This document shows, piece by piece, positions 31,456-42,498 of a stretch of DNA of 64,000 nucleotides. This DNA comes from Aphanomyces cochlioides. Its lineage: Eukaryota; Oomycota; Saprolegniomycetes; Saprolegniales; Verrucalvaceae. The stretch is taken from positions 124,001 to 188,000 of the forward strand of contig JAHQRK010000014.1 of assembly GCA_019828595.1 (NCBI GenBank). The letters run 5' to 3'. The stretch's first letter is position 1. Every line of letters starts with the position of its first letter. Under the pieces are notes generated by a model. It ran no database searches and was not told the DNA's origin. It saw only the letters and a list, made by a program, of their open reading frames with translations. Both the position numbers and the translations under genes were made by a program.

Positions 31456-34400
31456 ATGGAATTTAAACATTTCGTCCATACGTTTAAAGGCGACAATTTT
31501 AACCAATGGGAAACCCGCCTCATGGCCTTTCTCGACTACAAGGAGGTCGAAGTTGTTATTAATGGACAACCCCCTTCAACTGCTGACGACTACTCCTCCA
31601 AGAATCGATTAGCGCGATCTATCATTCTCGCTGCTCTCGATGACTTGCATGTGCGCATGGTTGCTAACTGCTCCAATGCTGCCGATATAATGAAAGTACT
31701 CCGTGATCGTTATGGCAACAAAGTCTTCAATGGCTGTGGTTAACTGATCAATGCAGTAACTCATATACGCATACACCATAATGAGTCTGCACGAGCGTAT
31801 TGCGACCGCTTCAAGATGGCCGTTGATGATGTCCTCAATGCGAACATTAAGATGGATGTGGAACTCATCGTCCACTTCTTCTTGGATGGTTTGGACTCTC
31901 GCTTCGAGACGTTTGTGCAATTGCAATCCCAGTTATTGCAAAACATAGTAATTAACCACATGACCCTGCCAAACCTATTTACCGCATTGATCCAAGCTGG
32001 CACTCGAATGAAGTCCATTTCCAACGGTTCATCCTCTCTTCCTGTCGAAGAGACTGCTTTATCGGTGCGCCACAATCAACGTCGCAAGCCACGACGAAAC
32101 GCATCTGAGCCATCATCCTCGAGTACTGGAACAGTGTGTGGTTATTGCAACATTCCCAACCACACTGAAGCCACTTGTCGTCGAAAACAACGTGATCAGC
32201 GACAACAGACTGCTTCTCAGTCGAATCCACGTCGCGTGCAATTTGATGTCCCTTCTTCGACTGCGCAAGCTTCCGAGACCACTACGAACACACGTCGTAA
32301 TGCTCGTTCGTCCGTGAGCATGCTGACATTCGGAGCTCACTACACTCTCCATGCCTTTGAGTCCCATGTTTCGTCATCTGCATGGATTCTAGACTCTGGA
32401 GCATCGGATCACCTTTGCAACGATGCTTCATGGTATGAGGATCTCCGTCCTTTTGAGGGTTCAGTTAGAGCCGCCAATGGAAGCGACATGCCGGTTGCAG
32501 GTATCGGTTCAGTCTTGCTAGAGATGAACACACCTACTGGTTCTGTTCCAGTCACTCTACAAGATGTTTTGTTCGTTCCGAAACTTCAATGCAACCTTTT
32601 CTCCTTGTCGAGAGTAACTGATCGAGGCTTCAACTCTCAGTTCCAGCGCAACGAGTGCTACATAACTCTTGATGATGTTGTATACGCTCAAGGCCACAAG
32701 CGCGATAACTTATACTATCTCGACATTGCAAATCCCTTGCCAACTCAATCGCCTTCTACTCCACACGTTGGTTTGTCTATGACAACTTCCACTACTCCCA
32801 ATCCTGCTGATCTTTGGCATGCTCGCCTTGGTCACATTAGTGTGAAGTATACCACTAAGACGTGTAAATACACTGATGGCATTGAGCTTGATGACTGCAA
32901 ACATGAGTTTTGCGAAAGCTGCCTTGCTGGGAAACAGTCTCGTTTACCCTTCCCCAAGCACTCTCTATCCACAATTGAGGGACCGTTTGCTTTGGTACAC
33001 TCGGACATTTGTGGACCAATGCGTCATCCAGCACTTCGTGATCGATCTCGGTATTTCATCACATTTACCGATGATTTTTCGCGTTATGGCTTTGTGTTCT
33101 TTCTCAAGAACAAGTCGGATTCTCTCCAAGCGTTCAAGGAGTTCACTGCCTACTGCCGCACTCAGTTCGATCGACCGGTGCGATGCCTACGTTCCGACAA
33201 TGGCGGTGAATACTTCTCAAATTTATTCTCCGAGTTCTTACTCGAGAATGGCATCCAACACGATGCGACCGTTCCGCATACCCCGCAGCAAAATGGTGTC
33301 AGTGAACGCATGAATCGCACTCTTGTCGAATGTGCAAGATCAATGCTTCACTACTGCAAAGCACCTTTGCGATTCTGGGCCGAAGCTGTGTCTCATGCCA
33401 TGTACCTACGGAATCGGACATACTCAGCGTCCACTCCTGGTACGACACCCTTCGAGAAACTCTGGAAGTCGAGGCCTGATCTTGGTAACTTGCGAATTTT
33501 CGGCTGTGAAGCTTATGCGCATGTGGAACCGCATCAACGCACCAAGTTTGCTTCCAAGACGATGCGTGCAATGTACCTTGGACACGAACCTCACGTCAAA
33601 GGTTATCGTCTTTACACCTCAAGCCCAGAACGCATCATCGTCAGCCGTAATGTTGTCTTTAATGAACCAAGAGTTTCTTTAATGCAGAACCTTCGACTGA
33701 TGAGTCTCCCGTCTCTCAGTTCATTGATGAGATCGACGATGACGACGAGCCGTCTCTAATTGATGAGACGATAGCACCAGCTCCAGCTCAACGGGCTTCA
33801 ATCGCTGAGATTCCCGCTAAAACTGACGCGCCTGCGATCGTTCCAAGACGTTCGACTCGTATACGTCGCGGAAATCCTCGACACAATGTGCCTCCTGTAC
33901 AAGTACCTCAGTCGACATCGGGCGCACCTCCAAATGCACCAATATCTACAGTCGAGAGTACAACAATCCTTTCTGAAGCTGAGACTTCTGAAACTTGCGT
34001 CGAGACTCCTCCGCAACCTCCCGATGACTCCACGACTTCATGTGTTGAGCCTGTTCAACAGCAACCACCTGCCAAATCTCCAGCGGACATTCAACTACCG
34101 TCATCACCTCAATCAACTCCAAAGTCTCGCATGGACACTCCTGCTGTCACTCCCGAACTTGTCCCCGTCATGACTCCTTCTACTGTCTCGACGGCCTCTG
34201 CTTCATTCGACGAAGATGCACTTTGCGAACAGTTTGAGTCTTTGGCACTCAATGCTTTCAGCATCTTTCGACTCGATGAGGCAAACTCTGATGTTGATGA
34301 ATATCAACTGAGCAAGCAACATCGACTTCTCGTTGCTTTCGCCTTGCAATCAACCGGGCTGTCTTCGACATTTCGTCAAGCCCATGCTTCACCAGAGCGA

Positions 34401-35933
34401 AACGAATGGATTAAGGCTACTGATGCCGAATATAATTCGTTGATTGAACATAACACTTGGACTCTGTGTGAACTGCCACCTGGCCGTAAACCCATCGGTT
34501 GTCGATGGATCTTTACGAAGAAGTACGCCACTGATGGAACTTTGTCACGCTATAAAGCACGCCTTGTTGCTCAAGGTATTACTCAAGTTGCTGGCGTCGA
34601 CTACACTGAAGTGTTTGCTCCCGTCATTCGCACTTCGAGCATTCGTTTTCTCCTTGCTCTTGCTGCGATGAAATCCATGCACATGTGTCACATGGATGTA
34701 CAAACTGCCTTTCTGAATGGAACGCTTCAAGAAACACTCTACATGACGCAACCTCCGGGATATGTTCAACCTGGCTCTGAGCACCTTGTTTGCCGCTTGA
34801 ACAAGAGTATTTACGGACTCAAGCAATCATCCCGTGAATGGAACTCTGCATTGGACTCATACTTCAAGTCACTGCGATTTACGCAACTGAAGACTGATCC
34901 ATACATCTACTTCCGTCGTACACCCCAAGGTTTAGTTTTGGTGGGCGTATATGTCGACGACTTCATCCTTTTGTCCACAAACACCAACTTAATGGATTTC
35001 ACCAAGCATGCATTATCATCTCGTTTTACCATGAAGGATTTGCGAACCTTAACTTACTGCCTCGGCATCGAAGTTGAACGCCTTGAGGATGGTTCCATAC
35101 TTCTACACCAAAGTCGATACATATCCGACATTCTTGACAAGCACGGTCTTTCCGACTGCAATCCCGTCTCGACACCTCAGGACAGCCACACAGCTCCTTT
35201 GTCCTCGTCAAGCTCTTCACCCTCGTTGCCATTTCGCAATGTGGTGGGCGAACTGCTCTATCTCACGACGACGACACGTCCTGATATCGCTTTTACAGTT
35301 ACATTGCTTTCACGGCGCCTCAACAAGCCTGAAGACGAGCACCAGTACATCGCCAAGCGTGTTCTTCGCTATCTTCAAGGAACAAAAGACTATGGCATTT
35401 GCTACAACAAGCGAGACTGCGCAGACTTCTACATTGAGCTATATGTCGATGCCGACTACATGTATGCCAATGGCGTGTCCACTCGCAGATCCACCTCGGG
35501 ATACCTTTTGTATCTCAATGGCTGTTTGATCTCGTGGAAATCCAAGCTGCAAAACATAGTTGCTTTGTCCACATCCGACGCTGAATACATCTCCATGTCT
35601 TATGGACTCCAAGAAGCTCTATGGCTGAAGTCGCTGCTTGAAGAACTTGAACTCCCTGTGAAGCTACCCATCATCGTTTATGAAGACAACCAAAGTATTA
35701 TCAAGATGGCCGAGAATCCAGCTCTTCAACAACGAACCAAGCACATTGATGTTCGACATCATTTCATTCGAGACTTAGTCCGCGAACGCATCATCCTAAT
35801 CCAATATTGCCCAACTAACACGATGCTTGCCGACATGCTTACCAAGGCTCTATCGCGACCAAAGCTTCAAGAACACCTATCGAACGTCATGACCCCTCTC
35901 TCGCTCTACTATAATGAAGAAAGTTTCAATTAG
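31456..35933 (+). pseudogene. Copia gag-pol polyprotein gene, interrupted
   Basis: Gag starts MEFKHFVHTFKGDNFNQWET and carries a CCHC knuckle (CGYCNIPNHTEATC). Protease has WILDSGASDHLC. Integrase has the HHCC region with CESCLAGKQSRLPF and the DDE core (HSDICGPM, RSDNGGEY, NGVSERMNRTL). Reverse transcriptase shows WIFTKKYATDGTLSRYKARL and the YVDDFILL box; RNase H shows YVDADYM, STSDAEYISM and KHIDVRHHFIRD. Two defects: an in-frame TAA at 31741-31743 within gag and a single-base frame change near 33680, between integrase and reverse transcriptase. Otherwise the frames are continuous to TAG at 35931-35933. This copy would need help to move. Confidence 0.92.
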
Positions 35934-35940
35934 GGGGGAG
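35932..35940 (+). promoter_or_regulatory. Copia polypurine tract
   Basis: AGGGGGGAG directly abuts the 3' LTR and is the expected primer site for plus-strand synthesis. Confidence 0.85.
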
Positions 35941-36119
35941 TGTTGAGGCTTGAGGAATGTAATCTCAACTTCTACATTCTAGAAAGCTCTCTAAACTATG
36001 AAATGACTTGCGTGTTGCATATTCCAGAAGACAAACAACGACAAAGAAGACCACTGAATTCACACTAGGCCTAGCTTTCATTCTAACTGCATAATACACT
36101 TCCCATTTTTCTCCCTAGA
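35941..36119 (+). repeat. Copia 3' LTR
   Basis: 179 bp, TGTTGAGGCTTGAGG to TTCTCCCTAGA, followed at once by the TGGTG duplication (36120-36124). Confidence 0.95.
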
Positions 36120-36632
36120 TGGTGTGCAGTGCGTCGACGATCGCCAAGTTGCCGAGTGCGTTTTCGTTTCAAGACGGTGCGGCGTTGTCGGTCAACTATG
36201 TGGCGGCGTATCAAGCTCTCTGGTGAATCATGGGTTTCGAGCGGGTATGAAGGTGTTGGTGATTGGAGCGAGCGGTGGTTGTGGCACGGCGGGTGTGCAG
36301 TTGGCCATGGCGATGGGAGCGATGCAAACTACTTTGACTTTGTGTACGACACGGCCAAGCCAAGCAGTGTGGGTGAAGACTACATGGTGGCTGCCAAGGC
36401 AGTGTTGAAAGATCCAACCAAGCACGACGTGACGTTGAATGGGACGCCTTCCATGTGGCTGCGTAAGTTCTTGGGATTCCCACGTCGGGACATTGCGTTG
36501 ATTATCGCAGACATCAAGACGAGTCCGTTGGAAAACGTGTTGTTGCACTTGACTCGCTCCGAGCGACGTCCAGTGGACGATGCGTACGCTAAACTCAAAG
36601 TCGTCTTCTATGGCCTCCAACCAACTTCATAG
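36120..36632 (+). pseudogene. MDR copy D, right part
   Basis: Continues the interrupted MDR copy: VCSASTIAKLPSAFSFQDGA, then TGG-TGA where copies A and C read LVNHG, so a stop arises by frame change near 36220. The cofactor loop survives (GMKVLVIGASGGCGTAGVQL), but about 40 residues around SKKNEEFVKSLGADRIIDY are deleted after LAMAMGA. The rest reads in another frame: NYFDFVYDTAKPSS, AAKAVLKDPTKHDVTLNGTP, then a C terminus lacking most of the IDSVFPFT region (SERRPVDDAYAKLKVV). It is not functional. Confidence 0.85.
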
Positions 36633-36659
36633 TCGGACTCTACCTCAGTCCAAAGCGGG

Positions 36660-37408
36660 CCTCGATAGTTTACGACACAGGCCGCACGTTTTACACTCAC
36701 GCGACAAAGCCGTCGGTGCAACCCAAGGAGAGCGTCCGTGTGGCTGTCCAAGCTGTTGGTCTCAACCCTGTAGGTTCGATAGGATTCCTCCCATCGCTCA
36801 GCTCACGAACGCATTTACGACGTAGATATTGGTTCTTCCATGGAAGAACTGTCGACTTTGCCAGCGTTGTGACTCAAACCAGCCCCGACGTACTTCGCCG
36901 TGGGCGATCGTGCCTTTGGAACTGCTCCTGACACACTCGTGGATGAAATCGTGTGCAACCCATCCACGATTGCGCCAAACTCCCGACGTCCTGTACATTT
37001 CAAGAACGAGCTACGAGTTACCAAGCACTTGTCAATTGTGTGGTTTTCAAGAAGGCATATGAAAATGCTCGTGATAGGAGCTAGTGGTGGCTGTGGCTCA
37101 GCGGGAGTCCTGCCATGGGTGCAAGTGAAGTTGTCAAATCTCTTGGTGCTGACAGCGTCATTGACTACGAAACGCAATCGATCGTGGATGGGAATGAAAG
37201 GTATTTCGACTTTGTCTTGGACACGGCGACGGGCAGCGGCCATGGCGAGAATTATTTGAGCGACTTCCACGTTGCACTACATGGCCCGTTGTCGCAGTGG
37301 CTTGCACTATGGACTGGCATTGGCCACTCTGTCGCTCCATTTACTGCCGAGGGGGTTGACAATGCGCTGAACAAGCTGCAGTCTAAAGCAAACTTCAGTC
37401 CCTGGTGA
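36660..37408 (+). pseudogene. MDR copy E, decayed
   Basis: Begins around YDTGRTFYTHATKPSVQPKE and VRVAVQAVGLNPVG, without the starting Met. Later pieces appear in different frames: RTVDFASVVTQTSPD, AVGDRAFGTAPDTLVDEIVC, NPSTIAPNSR, MLVIGASGGCGSAGV, DSVIDYETQSIVDGNERYFD, DFVLDTATGSGHGENYLSD and finally VAPFTAEGVDNALNKLQSK. Several short deletions remove parts of the cofactor-binding fold and of the C terminus. It lies tail to tail with copy F. Confidence 0.85.
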
Positions 37409-37503
37409 CAACTAACCAAACGACGACAATCATACCTTGCGCAAGAGCAGCTCACAAGGATAAAGTTTTATTACAGAAAGATAAACTCCGAACAGAAGTG
37501 GAC

Positions 37504-38502
37504 TTAGTTTGCAATTATTTCAATCACAACTTTGCCCTTGACACGGCGCGAGTCTAGCTTGGCAAATGCTTGATCCACGCCATCTTTTGTGAATGGAAAG
37601 ACGGAATCAATCGGAGGATAACTCCCAGACGATTCCAAATTCTTGACGACACCGATTAAGGCGGCAGTGTTTGGGCTGGAGAAGAAAAAGCTAATGTCCT
37701 TGCGAGGGAATCCCAAGAATGTCCGCACCCACAGCCCCGATGGCATGTTGAGCGTCACGTGGTGTTTCGATGGATCTTTCAGGACGGATTTTGCAGCGTC
37801 CAAGTAGTCTTCGCCATGGCCACTGCCGGTGGCAGTGTCTAGGACAAAGTCAAAGTATTTCGCGGGGCCATCATCGATAGACTGTGTCTCGTAGTCGATG
37901 ATTCGATCGGCACCGAGGGACTTGACAAATTCTTCGTTCTTCTTGGAGCACACGCCCACAACTTGGCTCGCTCCCATCGCTTTGGCCAACTGGACGCCAG
38001 CGGAGCCACAACCTCCACTCGCTCCAATCACGAGCACTTTCATGCCTGCTTGAAAGCCATAATGACTCAAAGCTTGATACGATGTCACGTCTGCAATCGG
38101 CAATGCAGCGCCTTGTTGAAATGTAAACGACGATGGGAGTTTTGCAATCGTCAACGCGCGCTGCACTCGATCACTTCCGCCAATGAGCCACTCGCAACGC
38201 CAAACACTCGATCGCCCACAGCCACAGATTTCACGTCTCGACTCACTTGGGTCACAACACCCCGCGAAATCATTGCCGACAACGCGACCATGCAAGACGA
38301 CATATACTTGGGGATCTTATAGTCTACACAATCGACATGTAAAAGCTTTCAAGAGAGAGAGAGAGATCGTACCGACTGGATTGATAGCCGCCGCTTTGAC
38401 TTGGACAATCACACTGTCTTTGGCTTTGATCGTTGGTGGACGAGCATTGGGGTAAAATGTTCGCCCGGACGAGCTCAGGATATCAAACTTGAATGCATTC
38501 AT
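37504..38502 (-). pseudogene. MDR copy F, frameshifted
   Basis: The longest broken copy. Exon 1 is intact (MNAFKFDILSSSGRTFYPNA through VKAAAINPV) and the family intron with GTACGA...TGTAG is present. In exon 2 two small changes, between KIPKY and LHGRVVGNDFA and at a GGGG run after it, shift and restore the frame, and a third near 38155 (GCGCGTTGACG) breaks it again before TIAKLPSSFTFQQGAALPIA. From there to the stop at 37504-37506 (DSRRVKGKVVIEIIAN) the frame is clean, with LVIGASGGCGSAGVQLAKAM and SKKNEEFVKSLGADRIIDYE. Without correction the product would stop near residue 100. Confidence 0.78.
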
Positions 38503-38810
38503 TTCAATACTCGAGTAATTTTGAAAATGGGTCATGGACTGTATTTCAAACAATTCGAGCGTGATGACTATTCATCCACTCTTGTGTCCTTAGTAGTAAA
38601 CGCACGACAGCTGTGCAGTCGTCATCATCTTCAAGAAATGCATATTCCTCTGTCAAATTTGGGAAGGCCAGCGAAGATTTCAGAGTAAATCCGTTAACTT
38701 TGTCACTGTCCGGTGAAAATTCGTCCAGTTGTGCAATAGACGAGACTGAATGCCTACCGCATCTGTTTCATATAATTCGTAAAACAATTCTCAGAAACGT
38801 CTGAGAGACC
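38503..38810. other. Spacer between MDR copy F and the hAT transposase gene
   Basis: About 308 bases that must contain the 3' end of the hAT element and the promoter of copy F. No terminal inverted repeat could be assigned with certainty. No gene is seen. Confidence 0.4.
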
Positions 38811-39908
38811 CTAGTACTCATTGTTGGCGTAGAGAAACATTTGAGCTTCAAAATTGCGTGGCAAAATCGATCGGCGCCGGTCGCTGAGCGCAAATTTCGC
38901 TGACGAGAAAAATCTCTCACACACATTCGACGTTGGCCGAATAAATCGGCAATCAATATGCATACCTGTATTGGTCTTGCGGCGCTTGGATCGCTGCACA
39001 ATCGACATGCCTTCATCGCTTTCCGCACTTGTTGCAGAGTCATCCAACAGATGACATACACTCTGACACTCGTCATCACTCATACTTGCCTCTGATTGGC
39101 TCAAAATTTTCACAACCCCATTTTCAAAATTCTCGTTGTGCACGACGTGCGCGGACGTTGACAAGTATCGAGCGGCGGACGGGTACTGCTCAATAACGGT
39201 ATCGAACACACGGCGGACATCACTCACACTGACATCCTCACCTTGTAAATACAATGTAACCTCATTCAATCGCTCCATTTCGACTTGGAGGCGCTCGAGC
39301 TCGCGGCGTCGCGCCACAGTCGGCATCATTGAGTCCACCGTCGCGTCACCCATTTCAACCAGGTACTCATTGAGCTCGCCGAAACGTTTCACCATATCGT
39401 AGCACGAATTCCAGCGCGTTTGCTGGCGCATCTTTGGCACAAGGGAGGTGTGGCGGCGGAGCTTTGCCGATATGATTAGACCACGTAGCTTCTTCATAAG
39501 GGTGTTAATTAGTGTTAGAACGTCTTCAAATTGACTCAGATAGTCCACAACAAAGAGATTGAAGCGATGGCTTGCACACAGCTAGCGGAACACGAGCTTC
39601 ACGCGCAAAAGCACCATTCGTCGAGCAATTGTCACCAACGAGCGCCACCACATTGTTCCACGTTTTTCCGTATAATTCCAAAACATAATCCGTATAATCG
39701 ATATGGGCTCTTGCATCCAAACTTGTCTCGTCGTTGATTGGTGAAAAGATAATAACACCCTTTTATAGCCAATAGAATTCAAGGATGGAAAAGTTGCAAA
39801 AATGGGGATGATCCAGACGACCAACCATCAAAGATAAGAGCAAATTTCGACGGCAGCATCGCGCAAATCTTTTTTTCCAGGGCTTGCGTGACCAAGTGCA
39901 TGTACTTA

Positions 39909-41879
39909 CAGTGGTCGACAGCATTCAGAAACCCTGCCGGATAAGCAATGACAATATAGAGGTTTCGTCCGGATGTTTGAGGACAAAGAATTGAACACAC
40001 AGTCACTGATATATTATATCTGAGAGGTTATATCATGTTCCAAATCAGTATCAGCATTGCTCTCGTGTGCACAGGAGTCTCCGTCGTCGCTTTCTCCACT
40101 GTCACTTTCATCTTCAATGGCTTCTATGGCACGAAGATGCTCTTGCAGTTTCATCAATTCGCTTTCAGCAGCACAGATACAGCCGTGTATGGTCTTTGGC
40201 GTGATGTTTCGAAAGGCTTGCTCGAGGAGAGATTCAACATCTTGAAAGGTAGTCTCCGTGTTGTACTGCCGACCGACTTCGCCCTTGATGACAGCCCACA
40301 CTAATTCGATCGGCTGTAGGTTGGAATGGTATGGCGGGGTGTAGAGAACACGGTGGCCGCGATCGCGCGCCATTTTGACGATTTTGATATCAATGTTGTC
40401 GGCAATGTACTTGTCAAGATTGTTCCACAGGATTGACTTTGGCATTGTAGGCGATGAAGGCAAACCGAAGCGACGTGATGCTGCCAACAGCACGTCTTTC
40501 TTGTCGCTTTTCTTGGGTGTATCTTGGGGTTTGCCTTTGTGATACTTGGCGTTGTCGAGAACAATGCATGCTTCACCAACGTTGAGGACATCAAGCTCAT
40601 CCAGGAGCTTTCTAAACCAGTCAACGAAATAGGAATGTTTAAACATTCCATGATAGTCTTTAGTTTGTTTTTGATTTTTACCTCCCACAAATTTGTCGAT
40701 GCATAGCAGTTGCGACTTGTCTTCATCGCCGTCAATTATTCCAGCAATAAAGCAAAAACGTCGCCCCTTATGCTTTTCTTTGACTTGGAGATCTTGTTCA
40801 TCGTTAGGATCATACAAAGAATCTTCATGACGAGAATAATGTTGATGTATGTAGGATTCATCAAGGAAAACAACTGGCATACGTCCAGCAGGATCATTGA
40901 TCCACTCACTCATGGTTTGAACATACATGTCTCGTGCGAGTATGTTGGAATTTGACATTCGAAACGTATTCGCGCCTTTTTTTCTACCTCGTTAGTATCC
41001 CATCTTGTGTAGAAAACGTTGAACTGCTCTCAATGCTGCTGCAAACGACTTCTTGTCAGACATTTTGACGTTCAATAGTCCTTAACAAAAGTTAGATATG
41101 TTATAATAAATATATTAATCAATGTGTTACCCTTCTCGTTCAACAATGCTACAACATCTTTGGCGACTACACGTTCTCGTCTGAGGCGCTTTCTTCGAAC
41201 AAATTCTTCAACCAAATTCGTCACGAGTTTCGTGTGAGGAAACACTGTCTTGTGGTTCGATGTGTTTCCAGGTGGAGGAGAGACCACAACGGAGCCGAGA
41301 GACTTGTACGTCCGCCAAACTTCCTTGACAGTCGTTTCGCTGCGGCCGAGGGCTTTCGACACCTTCTCTGTGGCCCCGGATACATTGTTGTTGCTATTTA
41401 TGAAGAGTTAGGAGGTTTGATACGAAAAGGACATACCGGTAGTGCGCAAAGAGACGAAGTATGTCCAGCCGCTCCTCTCTTGTCAAGGCCGCAGGTCGGC
41501 TTGCTTTCACGAAGCTCGTGATCTCGCGGTAGCACTTGAAATCTTCCTTGTTCATGGCAAATGAGAGAATGAATGGATCCAAAGTCGTTTGTGAGTATAA
41601 GTTGTCCAGAGGTTAAAATTTTGATGTCACACGACCAACCTGAAAATTGATAAGAACAATTACATAGAATTTAACAGGATATGTTTTAGTATAGTGCAAA
41701 TTGCCCATCATTCTGGTTGTTTTTGTCTCAATTTTGACAGAATACTCATTTTCACAAGCTTTTGATACTGTTTCTGGGAAGATCCAGAAAATGCGCACAT
41801 CCACATCATTTTCGCGGAGAAACACGTTTTGATTTGTGGAAATTATGAAAGTTGGGTCTCTCTTTGATGTCGACCACTG
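39909..41879. mobile_element. IS630/Tc1-type DNA transposon with TTA duplication
   Basis: Ends are the 12-base inverted repeat CAGTGGTCGACA (39909-39920) and TGTCGACCACTG (41868-41879). TTA lies on both sides (39906-39908 and 41880-41882). The element sits inside the hAT transposase reading frame, and exact removal restores that frame, which fixes the boundaries well. Tc1/mariner elements duplicate TA; here the extra T may be chance or may mark a family with a 3-bp duplication. It carries one transposase gene on the minus strand. Confidence 0.85.
40014..41582 (-). pseudogene. DDE_3-type transposase (IS630/Tc1 superfamily)
   Basis: The N-terminal part (MNKEDFKCYREITSFVKASR; SKALGRSETTVKEVWRTYKS) is a helix-turn-helix region, followed by a linker with RRKRLRRERVVAKDVVALLN. 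The catalytic domain has VVFLDESYIHQHYSRHEDSL (first Asp), ACIVLDNAKYHKG (second Asp) and TPPYHSNLQPIELVWAVIKG (Glu), the order and spacing of the DDE_3 family. The C terminus is acidic (ESDSGESDDGDSCAHESNAD), TAA at 40014-40016. Two short introns are needed (about 41097-41130 and 41380-41440). An in-frame TAA near 40996-40998 (MGY, stop, RGRKKG) separates the linker from the catalytic part; a start at MSNSNILARD (40958) would still give the catalytic domain. Confidence 0.85.
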
Positions 41880-42498
41880 TTAATCAATGTTTTTCCACAT
41901 ATGGGGGGGGGCAAACTGCTGTATCTTTTCGTCATTTCATTTTCAACGAATGAAAATGGCAGAAGGGACTTGGACACCCATTGCAACCAACCATACACTT
42001 TTCGCGTCGTAGGCGAAACAAGCATGTCCAGCACAGTAAGCTCATTAGCGGGGTCGTTAGGACGTAGATTCACATACTCGGGGTGAAAGCGATGGATGTG
42101 CCCTGTCAGGTTCGAGTACCCCGAGCTTGATTGGACTCGTACTTTTCCGCATATACATGTCCAAGTGTCACCAGTAGGGGAGTCGCGCTTAAAAAAGAGC
42201 AGGGAGAGCTCTTGCCTTCAACGGAGTAAGTTTCTTTCGGTGCCATGGACGAGAAATTGAAAATGAAAACTCGACACTGGATTTTTAGCGTGCTATTTGA
42301 ATGGCTGTAGTGGCTTACGGAATGCTTGAAAAATCCTGTAAGAGCATCTCCAACCCACTAGCCATAGTCATAGCCAATTCACCCAAGTTGAGACAATTTA
42401 AGCTATAGCTATTTTTGGAATCCACACCCAGGCGTTGCTAAAATGAAACTTTGCATCTCCAAACCTTGGCAACATTCAACACATCGTCTGCCTTAATC

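Larger units (their letters stand above)
30513..36119 (+). mobile_element. Ty1/Copia LTR retrotransposon
   Basis: A 5607-bp element bounded by two 179-bp direct repeats and the TGGTG duplication. Gene order protease, integrase, reverse transcriptase, RNase H identifies the Copia superfamily. The two LTRs differ at three places only, so the insertion is young, yet the coding region already carries one stop and one frame change. The LTR ends are TG...GA rather than the usual TG...CA. It interrupts MDR pseudogene D. A primer-binding site and a polypurine tract lie at the expected positions. Confidence 0.95.
38811..42245 (-). pseudogene. hAT transposase gene split by an IS630/Tc1-type insertion
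   Basis: The N-terminal part (41882-42245) has a BED zinc finger, WTCICGKVRVQSSSGYSNLT then GHIHRFH, and VYGWLQWVSKSLLPFSFVEN. The remainder lies at 38811-39908: LEKKICAMLPSKFALIFDGW, YVLELYGKTWNNVVALVGDN, LVPKMRQQTRWNSCYDMVKR and the C-terminal dimerisation motif CERFFSSAKFALSDRRRSIL, ending at TAG 38811-38813. Removing the 1971-bp element and one TTA joins KTLI to KYMHLV in frame. Further damage: a frame change just after the start codon (MAPKETYSVEG against the BED frame) and more near 39530-39830. It is therefore dead even without the insertion. Confidence 0.82.

Noticed and set aside
39909..41879. Bacterial contamination suggested by an IS630-like transposase
   Set aside because: The gene has short GT-AG introns and sits inside a hAT gene whose frame it interrupts, so it belongs to the same eukaryotic genome.
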